A stretch of 64,000 nucleotides of DNA from Paraburkholderia sp. (lineage in GTDB: Bacteria > Pseudomonadota > Gammaproteobacteria > Burkholderiales > Burkholderiaceae). Of this stretch, positions 36,307 through 46,568 are shown in pieces. How positions within the stretch are numbered: position 1 is the stretch's first letter; every line of letters begins with the position of its first letter. The translations under genes and the position numbers were made by a program. The DNA lies in contig SCRN01000013.1 of NCBI GenBank assembly GCA_004322045.1, forward strand, positions 1-64,000, given 5' to 3'. Under the pieces are notes generated by a model. That model saw only the letters and a list, made by a program, of their open reading frames with translations, was not told the DNA's origin and did not search any database.

Positions 36307-38169
36307 ATGTTTCGCCTAGCATTCGCGATGGCGTTGGGGCTGGCGTGCGCAATCGGCGCTCAAGCCAAGCCGGCCATTGCGCAATTCGGCGATCCGAAAT
36401 ATCCGCCGAATTTCACGCATTTCGATTATGCGGATATCGATGCGCCCAATACGGGCACGCTGCATTTTCAGAACTACGACCAATCGCAGAGCTACGATTC
36501 GCTCAATCCGTTCATCGTGCGCGGCCTGTTCGCCCCGGACGTGCGCAATCTGATGTTCGACACGCTGATGCAACGCAGCTGGGACGAGCTTGCTTCCGAA
36601 TATCCGCTCATCGCGGACGATGTGGAAGTCGCGCCGGACGGGCTATCGGCCACGTTCCATATCGATCCGAGGGCGCGCTTCTCCAACGGCGATCCGATCA
36701 CCGCAAGCGACGTGAAGTATTCGTTCGATACGCTCAAGAGCGCTCAGGCGTCGCCGATGATCTCGTCGCAGTTCTCCGAGATCAAGCGTGCGACGGTGGT
36801 GGACCGCTCGACGGTACGGTTCGATTTCATCGACAACTCGCGCGCCGCGCCGCTGATTGCCGGAGACATCCCCGTGTTTTCGCCGAAGTGGGGTGCATTG
36901 CCGGACGGAACGCATTTGCCGTTCGACCAGATATCCGTGGAGCCGCCGATCGCGAGCGGTCCCTATCTCGTCGAGGCGCGCAAGGATGACAAGGAGATCG
37001 TCTATCGGCGCGACCCGAACTACTGGGCGGCGAATTTGCCGTCGCGTCGCGGCATGTTTCATTTCGATCGGATCGTGTTCAAGCTCTACCTCGATCAATA
37101 CACGAAGCTCGAGGCGTTCAAAGCCGGCAACGACGATGTCGACCGGGAATACAGCGCCACACAATGGGCGCGCAAGTACATCGGCAAGAATTTCGATTCG
37201 GGATTGCTCAAGAAAGAGACGTTCCCCGATGGTCCCGCTCAGATGCAGGGCTTCGTGATCAACACGCGCAAGCCCGAATTCCAAGATCGACGCGTGCGTC
37301 ATGCGCTGGCGCTTGCGTTCGACTACGACTGGATGAACCGCATGATGTTCTACGGTCAATACACGCGGCTCAATAGCTTCTGGGACGCCAGCCCGTTCGG
37401 CGCGACGGGTATGCCGAGCGAAAAGGAATTGAAGCTGCTCGACCCGTTTCGCGCCGAGTTGCCGCCCGAGGTTTTCGGCCCGATGGTGCAGCAGCCGAGC
37501 ACGAAGCCGCCGGGCTCGTTGCGGGCCAATCTTCGGCAAGCGCGCGAGCTGTTGGCGCAGGCCGGGTGGCACTATCGAGACGGCGCGCTGCGCAATGCCG
37601 CGGGAACGCCGATGAGGGTCGAAATCATGGATGACGAGCCCGGCTTCGATCGTCTGTTGATTCCCTACATGCAGGCGTTGCAAACGCTCGGCATCGATGC
37701 GCATATGCGGGAGATCGACAGCGCGCTTTATCAGAAGCGAATCGACAGCTTTCAGTTCGACGTGACCACGTACATCTATCCGCCGGTGACGATCCCGGGC
37801 ATCGAGCTCGAGCGTCGCTTCAGCAGCCGAGCGGCATCGCAAATCGGTTCGGAGAACTACTCGGGCATTCGCTCGAAGGCGGTCGATGCGCTCGTTCATG
37901 CGGCCATCGCAGCCACCAACCTCGACGACCTCGAAGCGGCGACGCGCGCGCTCGATCGGGTGCTGGTCAACGAGTATTACGTGGTGCCGCAGTATTACGA
38001 GCGCGATGTCCGCATCGGCTACAAGACGACGATTGGTCACCCGCGGGTGGTGCCCGACTCGTATCAATCCGAAGATTGGATCATCGATTACTGGTTCCCG
38101 GCGAAGAAGGGGGCAGCGGCCTTGCAGGCGTCGGCAACCCCCGGCAACGCGCGGGGCACTGCGCACTGA
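36307..38169 (+). CDS. yejA: Peptide ABC transporter, periplasmic substrate-binding protein (YejA-like)
   Basis: A 620-residue SBP_bac_5 protein with a signal peptide (MFRLAFAMALGLACAIGAQA). Typical features are PPNFTHFDYADIDAPNTGTL, SYDSLNPFIVRG, FHIDPRARFSNGDPITASDV, and GPYLVEARKDDKEIVYRRDP. In E. coli the YejABEF system imports microcin C and related oligopeptides. ATG 36307 is chosen as giving the cleanest signal peptide; ATG 36295 is possible. It leads a four-gene ABC importer operon, directly downstream of the TonB module. Confidence 0.92.
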   Translation: MFRLAFAMALGLACAIGAQAKPAIAQFGDPKYPPNFTHFDYADIDAPNTGTLHFQNYDQSQSYDSLNPFIVRGLFAPDVRNLMFDTLMQRSWDELASEYPLIADDVEVAPDGLSATFHIDPRARFSNGDPITASDVKYSFDTLKSAQASPMISSQFSEIKRATVVDRSTVRFDFIDNSRAAPLIAGDIPVFSPKWGALPDGTHLPFDQISVEPPIASGPYLVEARKDDKEIVYRRDPNYWAANLPSRRGMFHFDRIVFKLYLDQYTKLEAFKAGNDDVDREYSATQWARKYIGKNFDSGLLKKETFPDGPAQMQGFVINTRKPEFQDRRVRHALALAFDYDWMNRMMFYGQYTRLNSFWDASPFGATGMPSEKELKLLDPFRAELPPEVFGPMVQQPSTKPPGSLRANLRQARELLAQAGWHYRDGALRNAAGTPMRVEIMDDEPGFDRLLIPYMQALQTLGIDAHMREIDSALYQKRIDSFQFDVTTYIYPPVTIPGIELERRFSSRAASQIGSENYSGIRSKAVDALVHAAIAATNLDDLEAATRALDRVLVNEYYVVPQYYERDVRIGYKTTIGHPRVVPDSYQSEDWIIDYWFPAKKGAAALQASATPGNARGTAH

Positions 38170-38200
38170 GACAGCGAGATACTGAGGATCCCTAACGGCT

Positions 38201-39259
38201 ATGTTCGCCTATATTCTTCGACGTTTGCTGCTGATGATTCCGACCCTGATCGGCGTCGTCACGCTGACTTTCGTCGTCACGCAGTTCGTGCCCGGCGGCC
38301 CCGTCGAGCAGATGGTGACCCAACTGCGCCACGGCCAAGCCAACCACGGCGGTGACGGCGGGGGCGGTGGCGGCGGCGGATACCACGCAAGCCAAGGCGT
38401 CGACCCGCAGCAGATCGAACAGATCAAGAAGCAGTTCGGTTTCGACAAGCCACCGCTCACGCGCTATTTCTTGATGCTCGAGCACTACGCGACGTTCGAT
38501 CTCGGTCAGTCGTACTTTCAGCATGCGAGCGTGTGGCGCGTGATTCGCAATAAGCTGCCCGTGTCGATTTCGCTGGGCTTGTGGACGATCGTGCTCACGT
38601 ATGCGATTTCGGTGCCGCTCGGCATTGCGAAGGCCGTGCGCAACGGGTCTCGATTCGACGCGGTAACGAGCGTGCTCGTGCTGGTCGGTTATGCGATCCC
38701 CGGCTTCGTGCTGGGCGTGTTGCTCTTGATGTTGTTCGGCGGCGGCACGTTTTGGCAGGTGTTTCCGATGCGCGGCTTGACTTCCGACAACTTCGCCGAT
38801 CTCACGACCTTCGGCAAGGTACTCGACTACCTGTGGCACATGGTGCTGCCCGTCACGGCTTCGGTCGTCGGCAATTTCGCCATCGTGACGATTCTCACGA
38901 AGAACACTTTCCTCGAAGAAATCGGCCGGCAATACGTGCTCACGGCCCGCGCCAAGGGGGCGCCCGAACGCGACGTGCTGGGCAAGCATGTATTGCGCAA
39001 CGCCGCCATTCCGCTGCTGACGGGCCTGCCAGCCGCCTTCGTCGGCGCCTTTTTGAACGGCAACCTGCTGATCGAGACGCTGTTCTCACTCGACGGCATG
39101 GGACAGCTTTCTTACGACTCGGTGATCCGCCGCGACTACCCCGTCGTGCTCGGCTCGTTGTTCTTGTTCACCTTGATCGGCCTCGTCACCAAACTCATCG
39201 CTGATGTCTGTTATGTCCTCGTCGACCCCCGCATCCAATTCGACCGCATGGACCGCTAA
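38201..39259 (+). CDS. yejB: Peptide ABC transporter permease (YejB)
   Basis: A 352-residue binding-protein-dependent permease with six membrane helices. MFAYILRRLLLMIPTLIGVV, FVPGGPVEQMV, RYFLMLEHYATFDLGQSYF and the EAA-like loop (YVLTARAKGAPERDVLGKHV) match YejB. Between helices 1 and 2 is a Gly-rich insertion (about residues 48-62) at the place where E. coli YejB also has a Gly-rich insert. Its end overlaps yejE by 56 bp. Confidence 0.94.
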   Translation: MFAYILRRLLLMIPTLIGVVTLTFVVTQFVPGGPVEQMVTQLRHGQANHGGDGGGGGGGGYHASQGVDPQQIEQIKKQFGFDKPPLTRYFLMLEHYATFDLGQSYFQHASVWRVIRNKLPVSISLGLWTIVLTYAISVPLGIAKAVRNGSRFDAVTSVLVLVGYAIPGFVLGVLLLMLFGGGTFWQVFPMRGLTSDNFADLTTFGKVLDYLWHMVLPVTASVVGNFAIVTILTKNTFLEEIGRQYVLTARAKGAPERDVLGKHVLRNAAIPLLTGLPAAFVGAFLNGNLLIETLFSLDGMGQLSYDSVIRRDYPVVLGSLFLFTLIGLVTKLIADVCYVLVDPRIQFDRMDR

Positions 39260-40322
39260 GGCGGCCGGCGTCCCGGTAGCGTCGCCGTCGCCGTGGCGGC
39301 GCACGTGGCTTCGTTTCAAGCAGCAGCGGCTTGGCTATTGGAGCCTGCTGATTTTCGTCACGCTGTTCGTCATTAGCCTCATGGGCGAGGTGCTCTGCAA
39401 CGACAAGCCGCTTGTCGTGCGCTATGACGGCCACTACTACTTTCCGATCGTGAAGACTTATCCGGAAACGCAGTTCGGCGGCGATTTCCCCGCAAAAACG
39501 AACTTCCTCGATCCGTATATTCGGTCGCGGATCGAATCGAATGGCAATTTCGCCATCTATCCGCCGAACCATAACTACTACGACACGATCGATTACTTCG
39601 CCGTGCGGCCGTTCCCCGCGCCGCCGTCGTCGGCCAATTGGCTCGGGACCGATCAGTTCGGACGCGACGTGCTCTCGCGCTTGTTGTACGGCTTCCGCGT
39701 GTCGGTGCTGATGGCGCTGGCGCTGACCGCATCGGGCGTCTTCTTCGGCGTCCTGACGGGGGCATTGCAAGGGTTCTACGGCGGCCGCACCGACTTGATC
39801 GGGCAACGATTGATCGAGATTTGGGCGTCGATGCCCGATCTCTATCTGCTCATCATCTTCGCCTCGATCTTCGAGCCCACGCTGTGGCTGCTGTTTATTC
39901 TGCTGTCGATGTTCGGATGGCTCGTGCTCTCCGATTATGTGCGCGCCGAATTTCTGCGCAATCGTTCGCTCGATTATGTGAAGGCCGCGCGCACGATGGG
40001 GCTCTCGAATTGGCAGATCATCTGGCGTCACGTGCTGCCCAACAGTTTGACGCCCGTCATCACGTTCCTGCCGTTTCGCATGAGCGCCGCGATTCTCTCG
40101 CTAACCAGCCTCGATTTTCTGGGCCTCGGCGTGCCGCCGCCCACGCCGAGCCTTGGCGAGCTGCTGCAGGAGGGCAAGAACAATCTCGATGCCTGGTGGA
40201 TTTCCATTTCCGCATTCGCCGCGCTGGTCGTGACCCTGCTGTTGTTGACGTTTATGGGGGATGCGTTGCGTAATGCGCTCGATACGCGCAACCGAGGGTC
40301 CGCTTTCGGGGGAGCGAAGTGA
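39204..40322 (+). CDS. yejE: Peptide ABC transporter permease (YejE)
   Basis: A 372-residue permease. N-terminal segment (WRRTWLRFKQQRLGYWSLLI), a long periplasmic loop with PPNHNYYDTIDYFAVRPFPA, the DPP/Opp motif NWLGTDQFGRDVLSRLLYG, and the EAA loop DYVKAARTMGLSNWQIIWRH. The start lies within yejB (56-bp overlap) and its stop overlaps the yejF ATG (TGATG), so the three are translationally coupled. Confidence 0.94.
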   Translation: MSVMSSSTPASNSTAWTAKAAGVPVASPSPWRRTWLRFKQQRLGYWSLLIFVTLFVISLMGEVLCNDKPLVVRYDGHYYFPIVKTYPETQFGGDFPAKTNFLDPYIRSRIESNGNFAIYPPNHNYYDTIDYFAVRPFPAPPSSANWLGTDQFGRDVLSRLLYGFRVSVLMALALTASGVFFGVLTGALQGFYGGRTDLIGQRLIEIWASMPDLYLLIIFASIFEPTLWLLFILLSMFGWLVLSDYVRAEFLRNRSLDYVKAARTMGLSNWQIIWRHVLPNSLTPVITFLPFRMSAAILSLTSLDFLGLGVPPPTPSLGELLQEGKNNLDAWWISISAFAALVVTLLLLTFMGDALRNALDTRNRGSAFGGAK

Positions 40323-41959
40323 TGCGCACCGATCCTCTGCTCAGTATCGAAGGGTTGTCGATCAGCTTCGGCGAGAAACAATGCGTTCGTGCATTGACGC
40401 TCGCGATCGCGCGCGGGGAGCGGGTGGCGCTCGTCGGCGAGTCGGGGTCCGGCAAGAGCCTGACGGCCCTGTCGATCTTGCGTCTCGTGAATGATGCGAC
40501 GGTGTCGGGGCGCATCCTGTTCGAAGGAGAGGATCTGCTGACGAAGACGGAGCAGCAGATGCGCGGCATGCGTGGCGCCGATATCGCCATGGTGTTTCAA
40601 GAGCCGATGACGGCGCTCAATCCGCTTTATACGGTAGGCAAGCAGATCGCCGAAAGCTTGCGTCTGCACGAGGGGTTGCGGCCGAACGCGGCGCGTGCGA
40701 GAGGTATAGAACTGTTGCGCCGCACGGGCATTCCCGAGCCCGAGCGCCGCATCGACAGTTTCCCGCATCAGCTTTCCGGCGGCCAGCGCCAGCGCGCCAT
40801 GATCGCGATGGCGCTAGCGTGCCGTCCGCGTCTGCTGCTGGCCGATGAACCGACGACGGCGCTCGACGTCACCGTCCGTCAGCAGATCGTCGATCTGCTG
40901 ATCGACCTGCAGGAACAGGAGGCAGCCGAGCGCGGCATGGCCGTGCTGTTAATCACGCACGATTTGAACCTCGTGCGGCGCTTCGCGCAGCGCGTGGCCG
41001 TGATGGAAAAGGGCGTGCTCGTGGAAACGAATACGACCGACGCGCTGTTCGCCGATCCCCAACATCCGTATACGAAACGCCTGCTCGATAGCGAGCCGCA
41101 TCGATGCGTCGATCCGGTGCCGCCCGAATCGAAGCATGTGCTCGAGATCTCCGGTCTCTCGGTCGATTACCGAACGAGTGCAAAGGGGCTGCGTGGACTA
41201 TTCGGCAGTGCGACGTTTCGCGCGGTGCAGGACGTCGATTTTACATTGCGGCGGGGCGAAACCGTCGGCATCGTCGGCGAATCCGGCTCGGGCAAATCGA
41301 CGCTGGCCGCAACGGTGCTGGGGCTGCAGCGTGCGGCTCAGGGGGAAATCAAGATCGGCGGGCGCCCGCTTGCGAGCTATCGGGCGTCGAGCGCGGAGTG
41401 GTGCGCGCTGTGCGCGCGGATGCAAGTGGTCTTTCAAGATCCGTTCGGGTCGCTTTCGCCTCGCATGACGGTCGAGCAGATCGTCGGAGAAGGGCTTCGA
41501 GTTCACAAGCCGCATCTGGCCGCAAAGGAGCGCGCGGCGCGCGTGGCCCAACTGCTCGAAGAAGTGGGGTTGCCGGCCGATGCCCTGCTGCGATATCCAC
41601 ACGAATTCTCAGGCGGCCAGCGCCAGCGTATTGCGATTGCGCGGGCGCTGGCCGTCGAGCCGCAGTTGCTGGTGCTCGACGAGCCTACGAGCGCACTCGA
41701 CGTGTCGGTGCAGCAGCAAGTGCTGGCATTGCTTACCGGGCTGCAAAAGAAGTATGGGCTCAGTTACCTGTTCATCACGCACGATCTCGCGGTCATGCGC
41801 GCCATGGCCCATCGCGTGGTCGTGATGAAGTCGGGCCGCATCGTCGAAGCCGGCGATACCCTCGATGTGCTGCACGCGCCATCCCATCCCTATACGCAAT
41901 CGTTGCTGGCCGCGTCGATGCAAATGCGCAAACCCAATGCGAACGAGGCCGTTGCGTAA
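40322..41959 (+). CDS. yejF: Peptide ABC transporter dual ATPase (YejF)
   Basis: A 545-residue protein made of two fused ABC ATPases. First half: Walker A GESGSGKS, signature [10 protein letters not shown], Walker [13 protein letters not shown]. Second half: [36 protein letters not shown]. Both halves keep H-loops (LLITHDL, LFITHDL). It energises the YejB-YejE permease. ATG 40322 follows GGGGGAGCGAAG. Confidence 0.95.
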   Translation: MRTDPLLSIEGLSISFGEKQCVRALTLAIARGERVALVGESGSGKSLTALSILRLVNDATVSGRILFEGEDLLTKTEQQMRGMRGADIAMVFQEPMTALNPLYTVGKQIAESLRLHEGLRPNAARARGIELLRRTGIPEPERRIDSFPHQLSGGQRQRAMIAMALACRPRLLLADEPTTALDVTVRQQIVDLLIDLQEQEAAERGMAVLLITHDLNLVRRFAQRVAVMEKGVLVETNTTDALFADPQHPYTKRLLDSEPHRCVDPVPPESKHVLEISGLSVDYRTSAKGLRGLFGSATFRAVQDVDFTLRRGETVGIVGESGSGKSTLAATVLGLQRAAQGEIKIGGRPLASYRASSAEWCALCARMQVVFQDPFGSLSPRMTVEQIVGEGLRVHKPHLAAKERAARVAQLLEEVGLPADALLRYPHEFSGGQRQRIAIARALAVEPQLLVLDEPTSALDVSVQQQVLALLTGLQKKYGLSYLFITHDLAVMRAMAHRVVVMKSGRIVEAGDTLDVLHAPSHPYTQSLLAASMQMRKPNANEAVA

Positions 41960-42082
41960 AGGGGCGAGGTTGAAAGCGGTAGAGGATATTGGGAGGCGCA
42001 AGCGGGTGCCCTTGAGCTAGCGTTCGCATCGCAGGGACGAGACACATCACATCAAAACAACAACAACGGAGGATGCAAGCAC

Positions 42083-45000
42083 GTGCCGTCTTTTTTCATC
42101 GACCGTCCGGTGTTCGCATGGATCGTCGCACTTGCGATCATCGTCGCGGGCGCGCTGGCCTTGCCGATGTTGCCCGTCGCACAGTATCCGCGGCTCGCGC
42201 CCCCGCGCGTGATCATCGACGCGCAATATCCAGGCGCATCGGCGGAGGAAGTCGATAGCAACGTCGCGAGCTTGATGGAGCAGAGCCTGGACGGCGCTGA
42301 GGGTCTGCAGTACTACGAGACGACCAGCGATGCACTGGGCGAAGTCGAAATCGTCGCAACGTTCGCATCTGGGATCAACCCCGATCTTGCGATGGTCGAC
42401 GTGCAAAACCGCCTGAAGCAAATCGAGCCGCGGCTGCCGCAGGCGGTGGTGCAGCAGGGAATTTCGGTGTTCAAGGCTGCCAATACGTTCCTCATGCTCG
42501 TGACGCTCGTGTCGACGGATGGAACGCGCGATTCCACGGCACTCAGCGACTACTTGAACCGGTTCTTGTTGCGGGAGCTCAAGCGCACGCCCGGTGTGGG
42601 TGCGGCGCAGCTGTGGGACGCCGATCGCGCAATGCGGGTGTGGCTCGATCCCATGAAGCTGCGCGAGTACGGTCTCTCCCCGGCCGACGTCTCGGCGGCA
42701 ATTCGCGCGCAGAATGAGACGGTCACCGCAGGGGCGATCGGCGATGCGCCGGCGGTCGATGGGCAGGTATTGACGGCCTCGGTCACCGTGCGCGGCCAAT
42801 TGCGCACGGCGCAGGAGTTCGCCGCCGTCGTGCTCAAGGCGCAGCCCGACGGCTCGGTCGTGCGGCTCGGCGATGTCGCGCGCGTCGAGCTCGGGGCCGA
42901 CACGTACTCTTTCTGGTCGCGCTTGAACGGCAAAGCTGCTGCGACGGTCGGCATCCAGCTCGGGCCGCTCGGCAACGCGCTCGAAACATCGAACGCGATC
43001 CACCGGCGCGTCGCCGAACTGTCGAAGACCCTGCCGCCCGGGATTGCCGTAGAGATCCCGTATGACGGCGCGCATTTCGTCAAGATTGCTATCAGCGAGG
43101 TCCTGCTTACGCTGATCGAGGCGATCGTGCTCGTGTTTTGCGTGATGTGGCTGTTTCTGCGCGATCTGCGCTATACGCTCGTGCCCACGGTCGTGATTCC
43201 GGTCGCGCTGATGGGCGCATTCGCGGCCATGTACGCGTTCGGGCTGTCGATCAATGTTTTCACGTTGTTCGGGCTGGTGCTGGCAATCGGGATTCTGGTC
43301 GACGACGCGATCGTCGTCGTAGAGAACATCGAACGCATCATGCGCGACGAAGGGCTTGCGCCGCGCGAGGCGACGCGCAAGGCGATGGGGCAGATCGGCG
43401 GGGCGATCGTCGGCGTCACGGCCGTGCTGACGGCGGTATTCGTGCCGATGGCGTTCTTCGACGGCGGCGTCGGCGGCATTTATCGTCAGTTCTCCATCGC
43501 CATGATTGCGGCGATCCTCGTTTCCGCGTTCATGGCGCTCTCGCTCGCCCCCGCATTGTGCGCGAACTTGCTCAAGCCGCCGCGGGATGAGAATGTGATG
43601 GGCCGCGGCGTGGCTGCTCGGTTTCTCGCGGGGTTTGAACGCGCATCGGACCGCTATCGTCGAATCGTTGCGAAGTTGCTTCGTTATCCTAAGCGTTTCT
43701 TCGCCGTGCATCTCGTCATGATCGGTATCGGCGCGTTGTTGTATGCGTCGTTGCCCGGCGGGTTTCTGCCGACCGAGGACCAGGGCCAGCTTCAGGTGAT
43801 GGTGCAATTGCCACCGGGGGCATCGCAGCAACGCACCTACGCGGTGGTTCACCAGGTCGAGGACATTCTTCATCGCCAAAGCGCGGTCGAGAATGTGACG
43901 AGCGTGATCGGTTGGAGCTTTGCGGGCAACGGTCAGAACGTTGGCATGGCATTCGTTGCGCTGAAGGACTGGTCGCGTCGCAACATCGATGCACTTGCGT
44001 TGCGCGACCGCTTGAATCAATCGTTCGAGAAGATCGGCGATGGCCAGGTGATCGCGCAATTGCCGCCTTCGGTTCCGGGAATGGGGCACGCGGAGGGGTT
44101 CACGTTCCATCTCGAGGACCGCGGCGGCATGGGCAATGTCGGCTTGGAAGCGGCCCGCGAGCGATTGCTCGAATTGGCGCGCAAGAGCGCCGTGCTGGCC
44201 GATGTCCACTCCGAGACGCTGCCCGATGCGCCGCGCGTCGTGCTCGAGGTCGATCGGGCCAAAGCGTATGCGATGAACGTGTCGTTCGATGCGATCCAAG
44301 ACGTGCTCGGCAACACGTTCGGCATGTCGTACATCGACGATTACCCCGCCGCAGGCCGCATGTTGCGCGTGCTGGTAGCGGCCGATTCCCAAGCGCGCAT
44401 GACCGATGCCGATTTGTTGAGCTTATCGGTGCGCAATTCGGTCGGGAAGATGGTGCCGTTCTCTTCTTTCGCGTCGTTGAAGTGGTCGCGGGGGCCGACG
44501 ATGCTCTCGCGCTACAACGGCTATCCGTCGCTCGACGTGACGGGCCGTGCCGCCGACGGCTACAGCTCCGGTGCAGCGATGGCGGAAATGGAGCGGCTGG
44601 CTGCGCAACTGCCGCAGGGCACGGCCTACGATTGGGCCGACGCGGCGCTGGCGGAAACGCAGGCTGCACGGCAAACGCCGCTTCTCATTGGCCTATCGCT
44701 GCTGGCTGTCTTCATGGCGCTCGCAGCACTCTATGAAAGCTGGTCGATTCCGCTTTGGGTGCTGATCGTCGTGCCGCTCGGCATGATCGGCGCTGTCGCG
44801 GCGATGCTCGTGCGTGGTCTGCCGAACGACATCTACTTCAAGATCGGGTTGGTTACCGTCATCGGGCTTGCCGGGAAAAATGCGATCCTGATCGTGCAAT
44901 TCGCACGCGATGCGCGCGCTCATGGCGTCGCGCTCGTCGATGCGATCGTGCAGGCGTGTGCGATGCGCTTCAGGCCCATCGTGATGACGTCGGCGGCATT

Positions 45001-45247
45001 CTTGCTAGGCGTCGTGCCGCTCGTGTTCTCGAGCGGAGGCGGCGCAGAAAGCCGCCATTCGATCGGCACCGGCGTGTTCGGCGGCGTCATCGCAGCGACT
45101 GTCCTCGGCCTCGCGTTCACGCCCGTTGCATTCCACGTCGTCATGCGCGCGACGCAGCGGCGCGCGTCATCGGGCAGCGAGCACATAGCAGAGGGCGAAC
45201 AAGCGAGTTCCGAAGGCGTGCCCGATCCCGAACGGGAGTCGTCATGA
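42083..45247 (+). CDS. RND multidrug efflux pump, HAE1/AcrB type
   Basis: A 1054-residue AcrB-like pump starting at GTG 42083 (GGAGG upstream). It opens with PSFFIDRPVFAWIVALAIIV and carries the twin Asp of helix 4 (GILVDDAIVVVENIER) and the Lys of helix 10 (IGLAGKNAILIVQFARD), so the proton relay is intact. Two large periplasmic loops are present. No membrane-fusion adaptor or outer-membrane factor gene adjoins it, so it must borrow partners. Its stop overlaps an XRE-cupin regulator as ATGA, a likely local regulator. Substrate unknown. Confidence 0.93.
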   Translation: MPSFFIDRPVFAWIVALAIIVAGALALPMLPVAQYPRLAPPRVIIDAQYPGASAEEVDSNVASLMEQSLDGAEGLQYYETTSDALGEVEIVATFASGINPDLAMVDVQNRLKQIEPRLPQAVVQQGISVFKAANTFLMLVTLVSTDGTRDSTALSDYLNRFLLRELKRTPGVGAAQLWDADRAMRVWLDPMKLREYGLSPADVSAAIRAQNETVTAGAIGDAPAVDGQVLTASVTVRGQLRTAQEFAAVVLKAQPDGSVVRLGDVARVELGADTYSFWSRLNGKAAATVGIQLGPLGNALETSNAIHRRVAELSKTLPPGIAVEIPYDGAHFVKIAISEVLLTLIEAIVLVFCVMWLFLRDLRYTLVPTVVIPVALMGAFAAMYAFGLSINVFTLFGLVLAIGILVDDAIVVVENIERIMRDEGLAPREATRKAMGQIGGAIVGVTAVLTAVFVPMAFFDGGVGGIYRQFSIAMIAAILVSAFMALSLAPALCANLLKPPRDENVMGRGVAARFLAGFERASDRYRRIVAKLLRYPKRFFAVHLVMIGIGALLYASLPGGFLPTEDQGQLQVMVQLPPGASQQRTYAVVHQVEDILHRQSAVENVTSVIGWSFAGNGQNVGMAFVALKDWSRRNIDALALRDRLNQSFEKIGDGQVIAQLPPSVPGMGHAEGFTFHLEDRGGMGNVGLEAARERLLELARKSAVLADVHSETLPDAPRVVLEVDRAKAYAMNVSFDAIQDVLGNTFGMSYIDDYPAAGRMLRVLVAADSQARMTDADLLSLSVRNSVGKMVPFSSFASLKWSRGPTMLSRYNGYPSLDVTGRAADGYSSGAAMAEMERLAAQLPQGTAYDWADAALAETQAARQTPLLIGLSLLAVFMALAALYESWSIPLWVLIVVPLGMIGAVAAMLVRGLPNDIYFKIGLVTVIGLAGKNAILIVQFARDARAHGVALVDAIVQACAMRFRPIVMTSAAFLLGVVPLVFSSGGGAESRHSIGTGVFGGVIAATVLGLAFTPVAFHVVMRATQRRASSGSEHIAEGEQASSEGVPDPERESS

Positions 45248-45858
45248 AAGACGGCATGAGGCGCCATCGAAAGACTTACGAGCAGGGCGCATGGATCGAG
45301 GATGACCGGGCGCATTCGACCGTGCTTGGGCCTAAGATTCGCTCGTTGCGCCAGCGCTTGGCGCTGACGCTCGACGAGACTGCCACGCGCGGGGGCATCT
45401 CCACGCCGTTCTTGTCGCAGATCGAGCGTGGCCGAGCACGGCCCTCGCTTGCAACGCTGGTGGCGATCGCTCGCGTGCTCGGCGTCGATGTGCAGTATTT
45501 GCTCGATGCACCGCGCGAGGAGCGATTCGTCGCGCGTGGCGATCACCTGACCTTCTTCGGTTTCGCCGATGCCGACAAGCGTTTCGCGCGGCTCACGCAG
45601 GTCACGGCCGGCGGCCGCATGGAAGCGCTGCTCGTGCGCATCCCTGCCGGGCGCAAGCTCGACGACATCACCGCGCGCGCGGGCGAGCAGTTCTGGTATG
45701 TGCTCTCGGGCACCGTGACATTGACGCTCGAAGGCAAGACGTACGTTTTCCGCGAAGGAGATTCGGCGCATTACGATTCGACCGATGCGCATCATTGGGA
45801 AAACACGGGCGAGCGGGAGGCCTTGCTCATGTGGGTCGGCACGCCCAACCTTTTGTAG
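45244..45858 (+). CDS. XRE-family regulator with C-terminal cupin domain (copy 2)
   Basis: A 204-residue regulator, HTH_3 (LGPKIRSLRQRLALTLDETA, GISTPFLSQIERG) plus cupin (RAGEQFWYVLSGTVTLTLEG; DSAHYDSTDAHHWEN), ending WVGTPNLL. Start ATG 45244 overlaps the RND pump stop, so expression is tied to the pump. It is paralogous along its length to the regulator at 28418. Likely senses a small ligand and controls the pump operon. Confidence 0.92.
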   Translation: MKDGMRRHRKTYEQGAWIEDDRAHSTVLGPKIRSLRQRLALTLDETATRGGISTPFLSQIERGRARPSLATLVAIARVLGVDVQYLLDAPREERFVARGDHLTFFGFADADKRFARLTQVTAGGRMEALLVRIPAGRKLDDITARAGEQFWYVLSGTVTLTLEGKTYVFREGDSAHYDSTDAHHWENTGEREALLMWVGTPNLL

Positions 45859-46049
45859 GCGGCGACGGCCCTTACGGAACCGCCGAACGCGGCTTCGTCC
45901 GCACCTGCGCTGCGCTTCGTCATGCATCGTATGACAGATGCGTTGCACGACTTCTTCGAGATCGACGGGTTGCCGTGCCGAAAGGGTGCTCTTGCCAAGC
46001 AAGTCTTATTCCATTCGTATCTTTCGGCCGCAGGCGTTTCGAGGCTGGG

Positions 46050-46568
46050 TTATTCGAAGCTCGGCGTGCCTGCATCGGCGGCCCTAGCCTCTATCGATCG
46101 GAGCACCACGTTGATCGCTCGCCCAAGCGGCAAGCCGGCCAAAATACCCCACACAGCAAATGAAAGCAATTTGAAAGATAACGATGTGCTCCATGGGGCA
46201 TGAACGGCCGTTGCGTAGCCCTCGATGAATTTGCAGACAAACGAGAGCAAGAGCGTCACGAGCAAGCTCGGATCTCCCGGTACGCGAACTTTGACGCGGT
46301 TTCCCGTGATTTTGAATTGCAGAGACCAACGGCTTGCATGCAACCAGCCTAGGCCCGCACCGAGGGCCAGCATGGCGAGCGAGACCGCATCCATCGAAAT
46401 GTCCGCACCCGGGAATGCGCGGTCGAGGCTCGCTGCACCGAGGGTCAAGAAGCCGAGCGGAAACACGAGCAGCCGCTCGGGGCGCATGGTGCGCGGAAAA
46501 CACCGGCGCACGCCTAGATAGACGAGTGCGCAGAGCAGAACATATACGTAAGTCGGAATGAAATGCAT
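46050..46568 (-). CDS. Uncharacterised inner-membrane protein
   Basis: A 172-residue protein with about five membrane helices (FIPTYVYVLLCALVYLGVRR; LLVFPLGFLTLGAASLD; VSLAMLALGAGLGWLHASR; LLVTLLLSFVCKFIEGYATA; FKLLSFAVWGILAGLPLGRA). A basic segment (QFKITGNRVKVRVPGD) lies between helices 3 and 4. ATG 46568 is preceded by GGAAGAGG. It resembles small DUF-type membrane proteins common in Burkholderia; function unknown. Confidence 0.8.
   Translation of the reverse strand: MHFIPTYVYVLLCALVYLGVRRCFPRTMRPERLLVFPLGFLTLGAASLDRAFPGADISMDAVSLAMLALGAGLGWLHASRWSLQFKITGNRVKVRVPGDPSLLVTLLLSFVCKFIEGYATAVHAPWSTSLSFKLLSFAVWGILAGLPLGRAINVVLRSIEARAADAGTPSFE

Noticed and set aside
42047-44392. 781-codon open frame opposite the RND pump gene
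   Set aside because: Arg/His-rich low-complexity translation typical of the antisense strand of GC-rich genes; the plus strand encodes a clear AcrB homologue.
45922-46203. 93-codon plus-strand frame after the XRE-cupin gene
   Set aside because: No ribosome binding site; runs antisense into the membrane protein gene and lacks domain character.
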